Below, piece after piece: positions 1-8,061 of a stretch of DNA of 64,000 nucleotides. The translations under genes and the position numbers were made by a program. The notes beneath the pieces are model-generated. The model made no database searches, was not told where the DNA came from, and worked only from the letters and a program-made list of their open reading frames with translations. The DNA is from JABMOV01 sp964654545 (GTDB lineage: Bacteria > Fidelibacterota > Marinisomatia > Marinisomatales > JABMOV01). The stretch spans positions 1 through 64,000 of the forward strand of contig CAZZIU010000002.1 of the NCBI GenBank assembly GCA_964654545.1. The letters run 5' to 3'. Position 1 is the first letter of the stretch; the number at the start of each line of letters is the position of its first letter.

Positions 1-356
1 GTATCTGGGAAGGGAGTACATCTAAACTTTTTCAGGATAAGCAATTAATGGAGCGGACCGGTGAAGAACACTTCGCTGAAGCATTCGCTCGAATTGAATG
101 CCATTATTTTATAAATAAGGGATTTCTTGATAGGGAAAATCAGCTATTAGAAGATATTGATATTATTCGACATATACCTGCTACAATCGTACAGGGAAGG
201 TACGATGTGGTGTGTCCTATTACGACTGCCTGGGAATTGCACAAGGTCTGGCCGGAAGCAGATTTTCATATTATCCAGGATGCGGGTCATTCTATGACGG
301 AGACCGGCACGAGGTCCATGCTGGTTAAGGCAACCGAAAAATTTGCCAACATTTAA
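1..356 (+). CDS. pip: Prolyl iminopeptidase, C-terminal part (5' truncated)
   Basis: The reading frame is open from the window edge, so the gene begins upstream; only about the last 117 residues are here. The segment starts with WEGSTSK, a stretch typical of the cap domain of prolyl iminopeptidases (alpha/beta hydrolase fold, serine peptidase family S33), which release N-terminal proline from peptides in the cytoplasm. The late-fold elements are visible: QGRYDVVCP carries the acidic member of the catalytic triad and DAGHSMTE the histidine. The nucleophile elbow lies outside the window. No gene follows closely, so it probably ends its own transcript. Family assignment is good; the exact substrate is inferred from homologues. 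Confidence 0.85.
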   Translation, partial: IWEGSTSKLFQDKQLMERTGEEHFAEAFARIECHYFINKGFLDRENQLLEDIDIIRHIPATIVQGRYDVVCPITTAWELHKVWPEADFHIIQDAGHSMTETGTRSMLVKATEKFANI

Positions 357-521
357 ACAGAATCCTCAAAAAGCATGATTGCTGTATATAAATGCTTGTA
401 TTATATAAATATACTAAATAATAATAAACCTGTATATGTCCTTGAAATCATTCTATACCTAAAACTAGATTTCTTAACTGAAAACAAAGCATCTTTTACA
501 AATTGAACTCAGGAGAATTTA

Positions 522-935
522 ATGAGTCCCAAAAAGAATACTAATCACCAAGCCGGTTTTACAATGATTGAGGTTATGGTTGTTGTTGTTATTGTAGCCA
601 TTTTAGCAGCAATTGCAGTTCCCATTTATACCAATTATGTCAAACGTGCACACGCCTCCGAAGCCAAATCGGTTATGGGCAGTATTTCAAATGGCGCTGA
701 CATGTATTTCCAGACCTACGGTGACTATCCTTCAGATATAGAGCAGTTAGAAAGAAGAGGGTTGCTGGAAATCAAACCATCTACCAAACGCATGTGGACA
801 TTTGAGCTTCAGTTGCCAGATTTTATCAACGCTGAAAGTACCGCTGAAATGGAAGGTGGCGCCGGTCACAGAATTATTTATGATCGCGATACGGGACGAT
901 TTACCGGTTATGGTTCGGATGAAGAAGGAAGTTAA
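522..935 (+). CDS. Type IV major-type prepilin
   Basis: A 137-residue prepilin-like protein. The leader is short and basic (12 residues), followed by the prepilin peptidase site G12/F13-TMIE17, with the conserved glutamate at mature position 5. A hydrophobic helix follows (about residues 18-38), then a small globular domain. After cleavage and N-methylation it would assemble into the pilus fibre from the inner membrane. AGGAGAA lies just upstream of the ATG. It is the first gene of the pilus cluster and is followed by pilT after 12 bases. Its length fits PilA/PilE- or GspG-type pilins; the pilT-pilM-pilQ context favours a type IV pilus. Whether it is the main subunit cannot be settled from sequence alone. 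Confidence 0.85.
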   Translation: MSPKKNTNHQAGFTMIEVMVVVVIVAILAAIAVPIYTNYVKRAHASEAKSVMGSISNGADMYFQTYGDYPSDIEQLERRGLLEIKPSTKRMWTFELQLPDFINAESTAEMEGGAGHRIIYDRDTGRFTGYGSDEEGS

Positions 936-947
936 AACAAGCGTCTT

Positions 948-2000
948 ATGAATTTAAAAGAATTACTCACCTATTCCCTTAGCAGTGGCGCTTCTGATTT
1001 GCATTTAAGTGTTGGAAGCATACCGATGGTTCGCATTCATGGTACAATGAAACCGTTAAATATGGAAAAATTGTCACAGGAGCAGCTGGAAAGCGTGTTG
1101 CCGCAAGTGTTAAGTGAATCTCAAATGAAAATCTTCAAAGAGAAGAAGGAAATTGATTTTTCAGCTAAGCTTGAAGGCAAAGGACGCTTCCGTGTGAATT
1201 TCTTTAATCAGATCAACGGACTGGCGGGGGTTTTCAGAACTATTCCCGAGGTTGTAAGTGATTTTGATCAGCTTGGAATTCCACCAGTACTAAGAACACT
1301 TGCGGAGTTGGATCGTGGATTGGTATTGCTCACCGGACCTACAGGATCGGGTAAAAGTACCACCTTGGCGGCTATGATTGACCATATTAATTCAACCATG
1401 TACAAACACGTAATTACCATTGAAGATCCGGTTGAGTATTTTCACCATTCAAGAAACTGCCTGATCAACCAACGTGAATTAGGAGCTAATACACATAGCT
1501 TTGCAAATGCACTGCGATCCGCCCTTCGCGAAGACCCGGACGTCATACTGGTAGGTGAAATGCGTGATTTAGAAACCATATCTCTGGCGTTGACCGCTGC
1601 TGAAACCGGACACTTGGTGTTGTCGACCTTACATACTTCGTCGGCGGTAAAAGCGATTGACCGTATTGTTGACATCTTTCCTCCGGGGCAGAAATCACAG
1701 ATTAGATCCATGTTGTCAGAAAGCCTTGAATCCGTGATTGCCCAAAAGCTGTTACCTACTAAGGACGGTAATGGAAGAACACCTGCTTGTGAAGTAATGA
1801 TTGCCACAACTGCTATTAGAAATCTTATACGTGAAGACCGCATTTATCAAATTCCATCAATAATGCAATCTGGTGGAGTCGAAGGAATGCAGACGTTGGA
1901 TCAGGACTTGCAGAGATTGGTGACACAGGGTAAAATAGAACGTGCGGCTGCAGAGGCAATTGCTGATAATCCTAAACTTTTTCAATCCAACATCTTATAG
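948..2000 (+). CDS. pilT: Type IV pilus retraction ATPase PilT
   Basis: A 350-residue hexameric secretion ATPase that powers pilus depolymerisation (retraction, twitching) from the cytoplasmic face. Visible motifs: Walker A GPTGSGKST at 130-138, the aspartate box around EDPVEY at 159-164, Walker B region REDPDVILVGEMRD at about 194-207, the histidine box GHLVLSTLHT at 221-230, and AIRNLIRE at 289-296. The last motif is diagnostic for PilT and needed for retraction in characterised homologues, distinguishing it from PilB or GspE. Length is normal for the family. It sits between the first prepilin and the minor prepilins, an uncommon position. The next gene begins directly after its stop codon, indicating co-translation. 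Confidence 0.95.
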   Translation: MNLKELLTYSLSSGASDLHLSVGSIPMVRIHGTMKPLNMEKLSQEQLESVLPQVLSESQMKIFKEKKEIDFSAKLEGKGRFRVNFFNQINGLAGVFRTIPEVVSDFDQLGIPPVLRTLAELDRGLVLLTGPTGSGKSTTLAAMIDHINSTMYKHVITIEDPVEYFHHSRNCLINQRELGANTHSFANALRSALREDPDVILVGEMRDLETISLALTAAETGHLVLSTLHTSSAVKAIDRIVDIFPPGQKSQIRSMLSESLESVIAQKLLPTKDGNGRTPACEVMIATTAIRNLIREDRIYQIPSIMQSGGVEGMQTLDQDLQRLVTQGKIERAAAEAIADNPKLFQSNIL

Positions 2001-2459
2001 ATGGTAAATAATATTAAATCAGAAAACGGTTTTACCTTCATTGAAGTGATGGTTGCTGTTGTCATTGTTTCTATTGCCTGTGTAGGAATCATGATGGGAA
2101 CAGTGCATGCAAAAGGTGAGCTTCGCGCGCTTCAGGTGGAAGAGCTGGCGGTAAACCAGTTAACGAATTATTTAGAATACTGGAAAGGTCGGGTTGCTTC
2201 CAAAACAATTTCACCAGCCGAAATGGCAGGAGACTTTGTTGGAAAAGAAGTTACCTTGTCCGGCGAAAAGAACTCAAACGAAGAAGTTAAAGCAAAACTG
2301 TATTATAATATTGAACCGGAACCATCTAATTATGCCAAACCGTTTTTCTCACGATATCGAGTGAGTGCATGGATAGAATGGGAAAATTTTGTATTCTCAA
2401 AAAATGTAAAAAACAGATCAAAAAGACTTGAAACTGTAATGGTAGTGTTCAAATTCTGA
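2001..2459 (+). CDS. Minor prepilin-like protein (PilV/GspI-like)
   Basis: A 152-residue protein with a prepilin signal: ten-residue leader, cleavage after G10, mature start FTFIE with the conserved glutamate, then a hydrophobic helix to about residue 33. The rest is a small soluble domain with no family I recognise. It starts immediately after the pilT stop and overlaps the next prepilin by one base. Minor pilins of this kind prime pilus assembly or form a tip complex at the inner membrane. The name is by position and helix type only; assignment to PilV or GspI is tentative. Confidence 0.7.
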   Translation: MVNNIKSENGFTFIEVMVAVVIVSIACVGIMMGTVHAKGELRALQVEELAVNQLTNYLEYWKGRVASKTISPAEMAGDFVGKEVTLSGEKNSNEEVKAKLYYNIEPEPSNYAKPFFSRYRVSAWIEWENFVFSKNVKNRSKRLETVMVVFKF

Positions 2460-3067
2460 TGAGATCCTTTTTACACATTAAAAATTCAGAGGGTGTAACA
2501 CTCATTGAGTTGGCCGCTGTGATTACTGTCGTAGGAATTGCAATTGTTGGTTTATCAATGGGATATTACAACATTGTAACACAATTTGAATCAGACACGG
2601 TGCGAAATAACCTGGTAAGCTATGGTAATACTTTTATGCAGGAAATAGCGCACAATTTTGTAACGGCCGACTATGTTGACCTGGATGGCGAATTTATGGG
2701 TTATTCCACCCTGGTTTTCAGCAATGACGGTGATCTTGTGCCATACCTTACAGTGAAGGTTGAACCGGATGGCAAGAATTTTAACATTCAACCGAGTGGT
2801 TCAAGACTGTCAGAAATGACAATTCCCAACAAGGGTGACTATGTAAACAATGGCAAAAGGTTAATTCGCATCAAAGAGTTCAAGGCACAAACTGCGATTG
2901 ACTCAAGACCCAATATGAAAAAATTCAATGATTCATTTGTCACAGTACTTCTTGAATTTGAAGTCATTGCAAATAAATTGTTATCGGGACAAGAATCTAA
3001 CGAGATCATAAAAATTGAGCGTGAGATATTTATGCCCAAAAAATACATTAGTTCTGTAGTCAAATGA
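2459..3067 (+). CDS. Minor prepilin-like protein (PilW/GspJ-like)
   Basis: A 202-residue protein with a prepilin leader: cleavage after G12, mature sequence VTLIE with glutamate at +5 (valine instead of phenylalanine at +1), then a hydrophobic helix. The soluble domain is larger than in the two other pilins, as usual for the PilW/GspJ class. It overlaps the preceding gene by one base and the following gene by four (ATGA), so the minor pilin genes are translationally coupled. Likely role: part of the priming or tip complex of the pilus with the neighbouring large protein. Class assignment is inference from order and size. Confidence 0.65.
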   Translation: MRSFLHIKNSEGVTLIELAAVITVVGIAIVGLSMGYYNIVTQFESDTVRNNLVSYGNTFMQEIAHNFVTADYVDLDGEFMGYSTLVFSNDGDLVPYLTVKVEPDGKNFNIQPSGSRLSEMTIPNKGDYVNNGKRLIRIKEFKAQTAIDSRPNMKKFNDSFVTVLLEFEVIANKLLSGQESNEIIKIEREIFMPKKYISSVVK

Positions 3068-5295
3068 TGAGGTTTTTCAGAAACAATCAGGGTGCTATTG
3101 CACCGATGGCAATCTTTTTTGTCATGCTTAGTCTCGTGTTTACGATTGCTTATTTGTCGCGAGCAACTACACAGGCACGATTGGAGCTATATCGGTACGC
3201 GAAGAAAAAAGCACTCTTGGTCGCTGAAGCTGGTCTTAATAAAGTTGCAATTGACGAATTACCCTACGTCAAAAGTGAAACAACATTTGTAGAGATTCCC
3301 GTCGCTTTTGGCAAGGATGAAAATAATAATATATTAGGTAAATATGGTGATGTGGGGTGCGAATTTGAAATAGATGCCCTTTCCCAGAGAACAATTTATA
3401 AAGCTAAAAGTGTTGGGATCGTCGAAATCGAAAATAAAAATCACGATATTATTGAAGTAAAAGATTCTTTATATGCACAATTTGTCCCGGTAGGATTTGG
3501 CGATTACATGTATTTCACTGACCAGGAAGAACCTAGTGGACCTCCCAATGAAGATGCGAATGGATTTATCAATTTTGGTGCAAATGATACATTAGAGGGA
3601 AAAATTCATACGAATGGAACCATAGCGCTATCACAATTTGGTTGTCCCACCATCCGAGAAGGCAGTCGTGTAACACTGGGTGAAGGTGGAGGCATCAGCT
3701 TTTCCTCGGCTTGCGATGAGTCCATTTTTGAAGATCAAGATGGAAATTCAATAGTGGATACTATTCCGCCAATCGTATATCCTCCTAACAATACGGTGGC
3801 ATTGGTGAAGGCTGAAGCAAATAGAATATTTGAGGCAGACAATAAAATCTACATGGATGGGCCTATACCTGATACATTAATAATGACGCATATTAGATTT
3901 GTGGAAACTGGTTATTGGGTAAACCAATGGTCCTATATAATACCACCTGCCACGATTCCAATTTCACTGAATTACCTTTGGGATGACACCAGCCCCGATA
4001 TGGAGGTTTTTGAGGCCGGAGTACATTTGTACCAGGCCGGTGACCCGCCGGGAGAGATACACTACAATCCGGAACCTGCAGATGACCCCGTAGGATACGG
4101 TGATCCTACCTGGCTAGTAATCAGTGACATTGATGCTGACGCAATAAACCATGCTCTTGACTGGGATACATTACATGTGGGATCACTTATTAAAATTAAA
4201 TCGACGAATTCAAATAAGTCCATGTCGTTTACCACCGGGGGATCGTTCTCGTTATCAGGTGACAGGCAAGTAATAGGTATATCGGGTTTTTCTTATGTTT
4301 CAAATGTAAATGAGGGTTTCACAAATCTTGATGAAGTAGAGGTTACCATCATCAGTTCCAGCGGTGGATTAGACCCGGACGTTGAGTTCAACGATTTTGC
4401 ATATTTTCATGATCATCCTGACACACCTAATCATTTTTGTCGAGCCGATGGTTTTCACCACTTTGACTTTCCAGGATATTTTGAACCGGATAACCCTAAA
4501 TATGAAGTTATGGCTCCGGTCTTCTTTACAAAAAGAGACTGGGATGTAATCTATGTAAAAGGCGGTCAGGTTCTTGTTGAGGGAGTGGTTGATGGTCGTT
4601 ATACCATTGTAACGGATGACTATGTGGAATACCGAAGATCTGATAACCCAAATAAAATTGATCGAGTCTGGGGAAATATTTGGATTGTGGATGATCTGGT
4701 GTACTTGGACTCAGGTCCAAACGGCCGTGTAGTTCAGCCTTCTGAAGGTGGTACAAGTAATGTCATGGGACTGGTGGCAGGAGGAAATGTTATTATCGCC
4801 AATACAGAGGCCAATGGGGCGCGCAATAGTATGTGGCGAGGACCTGATGATCCCGGTGTCATAATTAACGCTGCCATAATTGCCATGAACGAAGCATTTC
4901 TTGCCCACTATTGGCAAAATTCAATCAATATTGGTGTCTGTACAGGTCATGATTGTGGCGAACCCATCCCAACCGATCCCTATAACTCAAGGGGTGATGG
5001 TCGTGGTCGGTATCGAAATAATGGTGTGAATCCAACCCCATCCGGTACAACCCAAGATTTTCGTGGAAAAATCATCGTTTATGGGTCAATAGTACAACGA
5101 CAAAGGGGATACGTGAAAAGAAATGCTCAGGGTCCATATATGATTTCCGCACCCGGCATCGGTTACAATAAAGATTACAATTACGATTATAATCTAAGGG
5201 AGGCGCCACCGCCTCATTTTCCAACACTCGAAACGGTGAATGGACAAACAATTTTAACATTGCAAGCCTATGGAAGTGCAATCGGAAATAATTAA
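3064..5295 (+). CDS. Very large PilX-like minor pilin / tip protein candidate
   Basis: A 743-residue protein starting with a PilX/GspK-like N-terminus: NNQGAIAPMAIFFVML gives a short leader, a glycine and a hydrophobic helix without the usual glutamate at +5, followed by a polar helix rich in Ala, Arg and Tyr (about residues 30-60). The remaining nearly 700 residues are rich in Gly, Asn, Asp and aromatics and look like a beta-rich extracellular domain; several glycine-rich stretches near 560-700 suggest a beta-helix or adhesin-like fold. It overlaps the preceding prepilin by four bases. Large minor pilins of this sort can cap the pilus and bind surfaces; that role is inferred. I recognise no enzymatic motif. 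Confidence 0.6.
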   Translation: MMRFFRNNQGAIAPMAIFFVMLSLVFTIAYLSRATTQARLELYRYAKKKALLVAEAGLNKVAIDELPYVKSETTFVEIPVAFGKDENNNILGKYGDVGCEFEIDALSQRTIYKAKSVGIVEIENKNHDIIEVKDSLYAQFVPVGFGDYMYFTDQEEPSGPPNEDANGFINFGANDTLEGKIHTNGTIALSQFGCPTIREGSRVTLGEGGGISFSSACDESIFEDQDGNSIVDTIPPIVYPPNNTVALVKAEANRIFEADNKIYMDGPIPDTLIMTHIRFVETGYWVNQWSYIIPPATIPISLNYLWDDTSPDMEVFEAGVHLYQAGDPPGEIHYNPEPADDPVGYGDPTWLVISDIDADAINHALDWDTLHVGSLIKIKSTNSNKSMSFTTGGSFSLSGDRQVIGISGFSYVSNVNEGFTNLDEVEVTIISSSGGLDPDVEFNDFAYFHDHPDTPNHFCRADGFHHFDFPGYFEPDNPKYEVMAPVFFTKRDWDVIYVKGGQVLVEGVVDGRYTIVTDDYVEYRRSDNPNKIDRVWGNIWIVDDLVYLDSGPNGRVVQPSEGGTSNVMGLVAGGNVIIANTEANGARNSMWRGPDDPGVIINAAIIAMNEAFLAHYWQNSINIGVCTGHDCGEPIPTDPYNSRGDGRGRYRNNGVNPTPSGTTQDFRGKIIVYGSIVQRQRGYVKRNAQGPYMISAPGIGYNKDYNYDYNLREAPPPHFPTLETVNGQTILTLQAYGSAIGNN

Positions 5296-5303
5296 GGGGA
5301 AAT

Positions 5304-6368
5304 ATGCATTTAGGATTAGATATTGGAAGGCAAGTTATCAAGCTTGCAACGGTAGAACACACCAAACAAAATGCGAAGCTGGTCAGTGTTGGTTCACGAC
5401 AGATAATTGATTTAAATCAAACGTACGATCCGGAGAAAATTTCAAAACCCTACTGGGTGATGGCAATTCGTGAATTATTTGACCAATATAAATTAAAACC
5501 GAAAAAAATTAGAAATCTTGCCACGGCAATTAACGGTTCAAGTGCCAGTATAAAACAAATCACAACATTGGATATGTCCTCGGATGAGCTGTATTCAGCT
5601 ATGGTATTCGAAGCAAGAAAACACATTCCGATCGATGGGAGTGACCCCGTTGTTGATTACCAGATATTCGGGCAGAATACCAAAGAGGTCGACAAGATCA
5701 ATATCGGATTGGTGGCATGTACAAAAAGAATATTGAATCATCATATCGATATTGTTAAAGAAGTGGGATTGCGACCAGGAATTGTTGAGACGGACGCGAC
5801 CGCAATAACAAATCTTTTTCTTTATAAACACGATTTGCCCGATGAGGGGTTGTATGTCGTAATTAACCTCGGAGCAATATCAAGTACGATAATTGTGCTA
5901 GGTCGCCAAGCGGAATATTTTACCAGAGAAATCCCCATTGGTACCTATCAAATGGTCCAGGAGATAATAAAAACGCGCAAAATGAGTTATTTGGATGCTA
6001 GTGATTCACTGGAAAAAGATGGTATTGAAGCGTTAAAAAGCACTCCAAAACCGAAAGAGGGAGATACAATCGGAGTTTCCGTTGCAGATCGTACAATATT
6101 TGATAATTTTGTTGAGGATATCCGAAGATCGCTTCGGTATTATGCAAAAAACACTGGTCAAAGTTTTTTTACAAAGATTTTTCTTACCGGTGGTGGAGCA
6201 AATATTCCTGGATTAGTAGAATTCATACAAGACAAACTTAGCGTAGAGGCACTACTTTTTAATCCCTTTGAAGCCCTCGAAGTTAACGATGATCTGGAGG
6301 TCGATAATCCGTATCAATATACCGTGGCAATTGGATTGGCTTTAAGGGGAGGTTTGAGTGAGCAATAA
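5304..6368 (+). CDS. pilM: Type IV pilus assembly protein PilM
   Basis: A 354-residue actin/FtsA-fold ATPase. The N-terminal LGLDIGRQVIKLA is the phosphate-1 loop of the family, and FLTGGGANIPGL near residue 295 is the adenosine-binding loop. PilM is cytoplasmic and binds the N-terminal tail of PilN, linking the inner-membrane alignment complex with the motor. A good ribosome site (AGGGGA) precedes the ATG. The next gene starts inside its last codons on a GTG, giving an 11-base overlap. Order pilM-pilN-pilO-pilP-pilQ is the classical one, which makes the assignment secure. Confidence 0.92.
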   Translation: MHLGLDIGRQVIKLATVEHTKQNAKLVSVGSRQIIDLNQTYDPEKISKPYWVMAIRELFDQYKLKPKKIRNLATAINGSSASIKQITTLDMSSDELYSAMVFEARKHIPIDGSDPVVDYQIFGQNTKEVDKINIGLVACTKRILNHHIDIVKEVGLRPGIVETDATAITNLFLYKHDLPDEGLYVVINLGAISSTIIVLGRQAEYFTREIPIGTYQMVQEIIKTRKMSYLDASDSLEKDGIEALKSTPKPKEGDTIGVSVADRTIFDNFVEDIRRSLRYYAKNTGQSFFTKIFLTGGGANIPGLVEFIQDKLSVEALLFNPFEALEVNDDLEVDNPYQYTVAIGLALRGGLSEQ

Positions 6369-6954
6369 ATATATCCTGATTAACCTTAATCAGGGCGAAA
6401 GCAAAGAAGCTCGTCAGGAACGAGTTAAAGAGCAATCCCGCTGGATCATTTTTGGCATTATCATCCTTGTTTTTGTTCTATTAAATGGAGGTGTACTCTT
6501 GATAAACCAGGGGTACAACAACGTGATTAAAAAGAAGAAATCTGAAATTGCATCCGTTAACAAGCAATTAGCAGAACTTCGCTCTCAAGGTAAAAATATT
6601 TCGAAAAATGACATTCAGTCACTTGCCAGTATTGAGGGAGACCGATTCATGTGGGCAAGTATCATGGAAGAATTAGGAAACCTAACGCCCGAAGATATAG
6701 CAATTACAGGGTTGGCATACAAGTTTGGCAAATGGACCATTAGTGGGATTGCAACTATCTATGAAGATATGAAGGATTTCGATATCATTAATAATTACGT
6801 GAATGGACTTAGAAACAGCCACGAACTTTCAAAAAACTTTTCCCGAATCAAATTTACTGAATATTCACGAAGTATTTTTCGCGGTCAGGAATTGATTATG
6901 TTTACGGTTGTCGCGGATTTGAACGCTTCTCCCAAAGAAGAAAAGGCGAAATAG
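6358..6954 (+). CDS. pilN: PilN-like inner-membrane assembly protein
   Basis: A 198-residue bitopic protein starting on GTG within the end of pilM. The tail YILINLNQGE resembles the short conserved PilN motif (INLLP-like) that docks into PilM. One membrane helix follows at about residues 29-51, then a coiled-coil stretch (KKKSEIASVNKQLAEL) and a ferredoxin-like periplasmic domain as in PilN/GspL. With PilM, PilO and PilP it forms the alignment complex joining motor and secretin. Sequence divergence is large, so assignment rests on topology and position. Confidence 0.8.
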   Translation: MSNKYILINLNQGESKEARQERVKEQSRWIIFGIIILVFVLLNGGVLLINQGYNNVIKKKKSEIASVNKQLAELRSQGKNISKNDIQSLASIEGDRFMWASIMEELGNLTPEDIAITGLAYKFGKWTISGIATIYEDMKDFDIINNYVNGLRNSHELSKNFSRIKFTEYSRSIFRGQELIMFTVVADLNASPKEEKAK

Positions 6955-6956
6955 CG

Positions 6957-7526
6957 ATGGCACGACGAAATACAATTCTATTTTTCCTCATCTTTATTTT
7001 ATCAGGCGCATTTTGGTTTAATACGTCCATGTTACTTGGTGACAAAGATGAACTCATTACGGACCTTGAAGATGAACAGAAAACGCTAAATGAAAAGCTT
7101 ATCAGCGCTCAAATTCTTGCTAATAAACTTGATCGTGTGTTTACTCTATTTCAAGAAAATCTGGCATTATCATCTATTGATTCATTGGCAGAGGATGCAT
7201 CCTTGCCCTTCTTGAACAATCTGACAGAAATGTTGGAGAAACAAAATATTACTTTACTTGGAATCAAGCCGAAAATCAGATCAAGTGCAGGGGATTATTA
7301 TGTTTCGCCCTATGAGTTGCTGATTAATTGCAGCTACGACCAGTTGGGGAAATTTATTGCAGAGATTGAAAAATCTTCGAGATTGATTATCATTGATGAA
7401 TTTGAGATTAAAAATGGAATTGAGCGAGTTAAAAATTCGACAGATCCGGAATCATTGAAAAAACAAAATATTGAATTAACCATTTCTACTATTACTCTAA
7501 TCAAAGCAAAAACGCCGGTATCATGA
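6957..7526 (+). CDS. pilO: PilO-like inner-membrane assembly protein
   Basis: A 189-residue bitopic protein: short basic N-terminus (MARRN), one membrane helix at about residues 7-27, a coiled coil rich in Asp, Glu, Lys and Leu (35-70), then a compact periplasmic domain of ferredoxin-like PilO type. It follows pilN with a two-base gap and overlaps the next gene by four bases. PilO pairs with PilN in the periplasm. Called by topology, size and gene order rather than strong motif similarity. Confidence 0.78.
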   Translation: MARRNTILFFLIFILSGAFWFNTSMLLGDKDELITDLEDEQKTLNEKLISAQILANKLDRVFTLFQENLALSSIDSLAEDASLPFLNNLTEMLEKQNITLLGIKPKIRSSAGDYYVSPYELLINCSYDQLGKFIAEIEKSSRLIIIDEFEIKNGIERVKNSTDPESLKKQNIELTISTITLIKAKTPVS

Positions 7527-8032
7527 ATAAACGAAATCAAACAATATGGACACTTCTTCTGATATTATCCTTGATATTTATTGCATTAAACGGGTTTCGG
7601 CTGTATCCCATATATAAAAAATATAAGCGGATTGAACGACGAGCACAAAATGTACAAATTGGTACAGACAAAGAGTTGGAGAATACGATTGAGTATTTAG
7701 AAGATAGACTTGAAAAACGAAATCTCTATGAATTTGCTCTTGAAAACAAACCTTTAAACCTTCAAAATGTATTGTACTTATATGATTCACAAGGCAGAAG
7801 AATTCGCTTTAAGGATTCGAAGAAACTTCGTGTCACGGCTGTTTTCACCGGCGGTAATAAACCGCATGCCCTCATTTATTATCGCGATATGAATCATACG
7901 GTCGCAATTGGTGATTCCATTGCAGATGGAGAAGTAGTCTGGATTGATGAGGAGGAAGTCGTTGTATCAAAAGAATTGAAAGAAATTCATTATCCGGTCA
8001 TTGAGACGACTGGTCAAAATAAATTACCTTAG
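7523..8032 (+). CDS. PilP/GspC-like periplasmic connector
   Basis: A 169-residue protein with an uncleaved membrane anchor (about residues 8-28) instead of the lipobox that PilP normally has. The C-terminal part, HTVAIGDSIADGEVVWIDEEEVVV, shows the GD-x-I-x-DG-x-V pattern of the HR/PilP-like beta domain found in PilP and GspC, which contacts the N0 domain of the secretin. It overlaps the pilO-like gene by four bases (ATGA) and lies directly before the secretin gene, where pilP is expected. The missing lipid anchor makes it as much GspC-like as PilP-like in topology. Confidence 0.65.
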   Translation: MNKRNQTIWTLLLILSLIFIALNGFRLYPIYKKYKRIERRAQNVQIGTDKELENTIEYLEDRLEKRNLYEFALENKPLNLQNVLYLYDSQGRRIRFKDSKKLRVTAVFTGGNKPHALIYYRDMNHTVAIGDSIADGEVVWIDEEEVVVSKELKEIHYPVIETTGQNKLP

Positions 8033-8061
8033 GGTAGTACTAATTAGGAGACATTAGTTTA

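Noticed and set aside
357..521. Promoter of the pilus cluster
   Set aside because: Very AT-rich; several TATA-like boxes but none at proper distance from a -35-like box, and FCB promoters differ from the E. coli consensus, so no site can be defended.
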